Origin: Variovorax sp. YR216
Lineage (GTDB): Bacteria > Pseudomonadota > Gammaproteobacteria > Burkholderiales > Burkholderiaceae_C
Assembly (NCBI RefSeq): GCF_900107745.1
Contig: NZ_FNRO01000024.1
Coordinates: 1-64,000, forward strand
Reading direction: 5' to 3'
Length of the DNA stretch: 64,000 bases
Both the position numbers and the translations under genes were made by a program. How positions within the stretch are numbered: position 1 is the stretch's first letter; every line of letters begins with the position of its first letter. Below are positions 61,009-64,000 of this stretch, piece by piece. The notes under the pieces were generated by a model. The model was not told where the DNA came from and searched no databases. It saw nothing but the letters and a program-made list of their open reading frames with translations.

Positions 61009-61392
61009 CTAGACGCCCGACTTTCCGGGGGTGAATATTGCGTAGTTTCCGTTGGCCAGCGCTACCAGCTTGTCATCGACGTAAATCTTGGAGGTCAAGT
61101 TCGCCACCGCCTTTCCCCGATTGACGAGCTCGGTCACACAGACAAGACGGCCGCTGACGATCGGCTTGAAGTAGTTGATCTTGACCTCGATGGTTGCGCA
61201 GATCTGCTCAGTCGAAAGCGTCGGGTAGAGCGCAGCGCCCATGCCAGTGTCGGCCATGGCATAGGCAATCGCACCATGCACGACGCCATGCGGATTGAGG
61301 TGGCGTGTCCCTACAACCAGACTGAGCTTGCTGAAGCCCGCGCGCTGTTCTTCAACGGCCAAGTCGATATGTTCAGCGAACGGATGATGCAT
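61009..61392 (-). CDS. PaaI-like hotdog-fold thioesterase
   Basis: Cytoplasmic acyl-CoA thioesterase-like protein of 127 residues. The hotdog helix is NPHGVVHGAIAYAMADTGMG, carrying the His and acid (Asp) typical of PaaI/YdiI-type enzymes. EVKINYFKPIVSGRLVCVTE and KAVANLTSKIYVDDKLVALA are the usual strands. It hydrolyses CoA thioesters, perhaps of aromatic or keto acids handled by neighbours. It stands alone on the minus strand, convergent with the BKACE gene. Confidence 0.88.
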   Translation of the reverse strand: MHHPFAEHIDLAVEEQRAGFSKLSLVVGTRHLNPHGVVHGAIAYAMADTGMGAALYPTLSTEQICATIEVKINYFKPIVSGRLVCVTELVNRGKAVANLTSKIYVDDKLVALANGNYAIFTPGKSGV

Positions 61393-61754
61393 GTGCGGCA
61401 GCGTACCAGCGTTTGAAGCGGTTCTTCAGATCGAGCGCCCCCGTCCACCGGCATCTCGACCCCTGTCGATCATTTCCGTGAAATCCGTCGGCCGCTGCGG
61501 CCTTCCATGCTCGCATCTCTCAGAGCCCCGAGGTCGATAGTGTCAACCGTGAAGTCGGTACCGGAGAGGCCGTCGACGACCCATGAGCGGCAGGTTAGGG
61601 CTCTGCAGACATTCCTTTGCTGGGTACGCGAAGGCCACGTCCATCGGCTCACGCCCGTCCGCGGACCATGTCGAGCAGGCGACCCACGATGCGCTCGCCA
61701 TCGGCCCGCAGGCATTCTGCACACCGAACGTCAGGGCGTCCACTTGCCACAATC
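61393..61754. other. Gene-free interval
   Basis: No gene recognised. A minus-strand frame reads CRSWVVDGLSGTDFTVDTID coherently, but it has no start and no recognised family and may be a remnant. Confidence 0.35.
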
Positions 61755-63542
61755 TCAGACCAACCATGGCTTGCCGAACACCGGTTCCTTGTAGGGAATC
61801 GGCGGCAGTTGCCAGGTACCGGTGGAGGGCGGTCGGACTTCGGAATCGACGTGCACGTCGATCACGCAGGGCCGACGATTGCGCACCGCCTGCTCGACCG
61901 CGCCGCGCAGGTCCTCGCTGCGCGTGACGGTGACGCCGTCGGCGCCGCAGGCGCGCGCCCAGGCCGCGAAATCGGGGTTGTAGCGTTCGCCGCCGGGGCC
62001 TTGCTTGCCCTTGTAGAAGGCCGTGCCGAGTTCACGCCCCTCGAACAGGCCGTACTGCAAGTCGCGGATTGCGCCCCATGCGAAGTTGTTCCACACGATC
62101 CAGACGCACGGCAACTCGTACTCGACCGCCGTCGCGACGACGTAGGGCGCCATCATGAAGCCGCCGTCGCCGACCACTGCGACGCAGGGCCGGTCGGGCG
62201 CCGCGAGCTGCGCACCCAGCACGCCGCAGACGCCGAAGCCCATCGACGAGTAGCCCCAGCTGTTGAGCATGCTCTGCGTGCGCTTCGGCTTCCAGAACTG
62301 CATGAACCAGTTGTGGTGCACGCCGGAGTCGAGCGAGAGGATCACGTCGTCGGGCAGCACGTCCTGCAGCGCGTCGACCACGTACTCGGGGCGGATCGGC
62401 GTCGTGATGGCGCTGAAGTTCGGACGCACGAAGGCTTCCCATTCGGCCTGCCATTCGCCGACCTGGCCGCGCCATGCGCCGAAGCGCGATGCCTCGACGT
62501 CGCGCCGGTGGTCGAGCGCGGCCAGCAGTTGCGTCGCAAACACCTTGGCATCGGCGATCACGCCGAGCGTCGGCGGGTAGTTGCGGCCCAGTTCCAGCGG
62601 ATCGATGTCGACGTGCAGCAGCTTCGTGGACGGGAAGTTCCACGAATAGCCCGGATGCCAGCTCGACGACGAGCGGTCGTCGAAGCGCGTGCCGATGCAC
62701 AGCACGAGGTCCGCATGCCGGCCGGCCTGGTTCGCGGGATAGGCACCGTTGCGGCCGATAAAGCCGAGCGTCAGCGGATCGTCCGCCGGCACGCAACCCA
62801 TGCCGTTCGGCGAGGTGATCACGGGGATGCCGAGCCGTTGCGACAGCGCCGTGATCTCCGGCCCCGCCTCGGCCAGCGTCGCGCCGTGGCCGATGAAGAA
62901 CACGGGCTTCCTCGACGCGGCCAGCAGCTCCAGCGCGGCGGCGACGTCGGCGTCGCTCGCGCCGGGCCGATGGCCGCCGTGACGATGCGAGACCGGCGGC
63001 ACCTCGACCTCGGCCTCCTCCTGGAACACGTTGTACGGAATGTCAATGTTCACCGGACCGGGCCGCCCCGTGACCATGGTGTCGAAGGATTGGCGCAGCG
63101 CCAGCGGCAGCATGTCCACGCGCGTCGGCTGGAAGGTGCGCTTGACCACCGGACGCAGCACCTGCGCGAAGTCCGCCTGGTTGTGTGCGTACAGCTCCTG
63201 GAAGGGCGCGCGGTTGGCCTGCGAGGTCGGAACGTTGGCGGTGATCGCGAGGAAGGCCGACGAGTCCGACAGCGCCGTCGCGAGCGACATCACCATGTTC
63301 GCCGAGCCGGGGCCGGTGGAGGTCAGCGTCGCGACCGGCTCGTGCTTCACGCGGAAGTAGGCGTCGGCCATATGGCCGGCGCATTGTTCGTGGCGCGGCG
63401 ACACCATCTTCACCTGGTCGCGCACCTGGTGCAGAGCATCCAGGATGCCGACGTTGCCGTGTCCGCAGATGCCGAACACGTAGGGCACTTTCTGCTTGAC
63501 GAGGTATTCGGCGATCAGCTCGCCACCCTTCATTCTTGCCAT
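61755..63542 (-). CDS. Thiamine-diphosphate enzyme, acetolactate-synthase-like
   Basis: Cytoplasmic ThDP enzyme of 595 residues, in the family of acetolactate synthase, oxalyl-CoA decarboxylase and other carboligases/decarboxylases. The catalytic Glu52 lies in SPRHEQCAGHMADAY. The ThDP/metal motif is VVGDGGFMMAPYVV followed by the IVWNN end. The central domain shows the usual LVLCIGTRFDDR and LHVDIDPLELGRNYPP strands. No regulatory small subunit gene is present, so amino-acid biosynthesis is unlikely. It runs with the aldehyde dehydrogenase gene upstream on the same strand, which suggests a decarboxylase feeding an aldehyde to it. Confidence 0.88.
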   Translation of the reverse strand: MARMKGGELIAEYLVKQKVPYVFGICGHGNVGILDALHQVRDQVKMVSPRHEQCAGHMADAYFRVKHEPVATLTSTGPGSANMVMSLATALSDSSAFLAITANVPTSQANRAPFQELYAHNQADFAQVLRPVVKRTFQPTRVDMLPLALRQSFDTMVTGRPGPVNIDIPYNVFQEEAEVEVPPVSHRHGGHRPGASDADVAAALELLAASRKPVFFIGHGATLAEAGPEITALSQRLGIPVITSPNGMGCVPADDPLTLGFIGRNGAYPANQAGRHADLVLCIGTRFDDRSSSSWHPGYSWNFPSTKLLHVDIDPLELGRNYPPTLGVIADAKVFATQLLAALDHRRDVEASRFGAWRGQVGEWQAEWEAFVRPNFSAITTPIRPEYVVDALQDVLPDDVILSLDSGVHHNWFMQFWKPKRTQSMLNSWGYSSMGFGVCGVLGAQLAAPDRPCVAVVGDGGFMMAPYVVATAVEYELPCVWIVWNNFAWGAIRDLQYGLFEGRELGTAFYKGKQGPGGERYNPDFAAWARACGADGVTVTRSEDLRGAVEQAVRNRRPCVIDVHVDSEVRPPSTGTWQLPPIPYKEPVFGKPWLV

Positions 63543-63590
63543 GGGCGTGTCTCTTTCTTTCTCGATGTGTCTGTTCGTGGATGGGGCGGA

Positions 63591-64000
63591 TCAGGGCAGC
63601 AGCGTGACCATGCGCTCTTCGCTCATCTCGCGGATCGCGTGGTGCGGGCCTTCGCGGCCGAAGCCGCTGTCCTTGGTGCCGCCGTAAGGCATGAGGTCCA
63701 CGCGCGAGCTGGAGGTCTCGTTGATGTGCACGCCGCCGACCTCGAGCCTTCGTGCCGCGCGCAGCGCGTCGTCGAGACGGTTGGTGAAGACGCCGGTGGC
63801 AAGCCCGTAGGGTGTGGCGTTGACGCGATCGATCGCCTCGTCGAGACGGTCGAAGGGCGCGATGCACATGACGGGGCCGAACACCTCCTGGCAGCCGAGC
63901 GGCGTGGTGGCGTCGACGTTTGCGAGCAGCGTCGGCGGCACCACCGCGCCGCGGCGCTCGCCGCCCGCGAGCCTGCGTGCGCCGATGCGCATCGCGTCGT
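63591..64000 (-). CDS. Aldehyde dehydrogenase, C-terminal part (leaves window)
   Basis: The C-terminal 136 residues of an NAD(P)-dependent aldehyde dehydrogenase; the N-terminus with the catalytic Cys lies beyond the right edge. Motifs: QEVFGPVMCIAPF (cofactor-binding Glu), VNATPYGLATGVFTNRLDDA, GGVHINETSSSRVDLMPYGG and KDSGFGREGPHHAI. Its stop is 48 bases before the start of the ThDP enzyme on the same strand, so the two are probably one operon. The likely role is oxidation of the aldehyde made by the ThDP enzyme. Confidence 0.88.
   Translation of the reverse strand, partial: DAMRIGARRLAGGERRGAVVPPTLLANVDATTPLGCQEVFGPVMCIAPFDRLDEAIDRVNATPYGLATGVFTNRLDDALRAARRLEVGGVHINETSSSRVDLMPYGGTKDSGFGREGPHHAIREMSEERMVTLLP

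Noticed and set aside
1..64000. tRNA, rRNA or riboswitch genes
   Set aside because: No cloverleaf-like GGTTCGAATCC arm with a matching acceptor stem, rRNA segment or known riboswitch core was recognised by reading. A covariance-model search would be decisive.

Overview
The window is GC-rich DNA of about 65% G+C by eye, densely coded on both strands. It reads like the chromosome of a beta-proteobacterium, most likely order Burkholderiales and perhaps a Comamonadaceae/Variovorax-type soil bacterium. This is inferred from the gene families (DUF3300/DUF2950 pair, Tad locus layout, GabT plus polyamine-type transporter, BKACE enzyme, MocR regulators); no rRNA or other marker gene is present. No tRNA, rRNA, CRISPR array, intact insertion sequence or prophage was seen.

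Layout. 0-19.5 kb is an envelope-rich accessory region: a kelch/Ig lipoprotein, a class II aldolase, a DUF2092 plus Asn-rich secreted pair, an outer-membrane beta-barrel, a YSC84-type protein, a tight AraC-DUF3300-DUF2950 unit, a FixJ-like regulator without a phospho-acceptor, an OmpA-family protein, a 2H phosphoesterase, and a six-PKD lipoprotein. Gene remnants are interspersed (AraC, H-NS, type I secretion adaptor, receiver domain). 20.1-31.2 kb is a complete-looking Tad (Flp) type IVc pilus operon with four Flp-like pilin genes. It is followed convergently by a NarL-type sensor kinase/response regulator operon (31.2-33.6 kb), a likely controller of the pilus.

34.5-43.4 kb is a GABA utilisation and uptake cluster: a divergent MocR/GabR-type regulator, gabT, a four-gene polyamine/GABA-type ABC transporter, and gabD. 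43.4-53.7 kb is a mosaic of single genes (O-methyltransferase, class III nucleotide cyclase with TPRs, ABC-type periplasmic binding protein, cupin lipoprotein, TPR membrane protein, SnoaL-like protein, Cache-domain protein). Among these lie decayed fragments (integron-type integrase, MFS transporter, alpha/beta hydrolase) and dispersed short repeats.

53.7-59 kb holds a second MocR-type regulator preceded by four copies of an 8-bp box, a RidA protein, a cupin, and a stand-alone Fic-domain protein with phased repeats in its upstream region. 59-64 kb holds catabolic enzymes: an aldo/keto reductase fused head-to-head at its first codon to a BKACE (DUF849) gene, a PaaI-type thioesterase, a thiamine-diphosphate enzyme and the C-terminus of an aldehyde dehydrogenase that leaves the window.

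The best candidates for something new are the four-box operator of the second MocR regulator, the stand-alone Fic gene with its phased repeats, the AraC-DUF3300-DUF2950 envelope unit, the extra short pilin at the head of the Tad operon, and the AKR/BKACE breakpoint.
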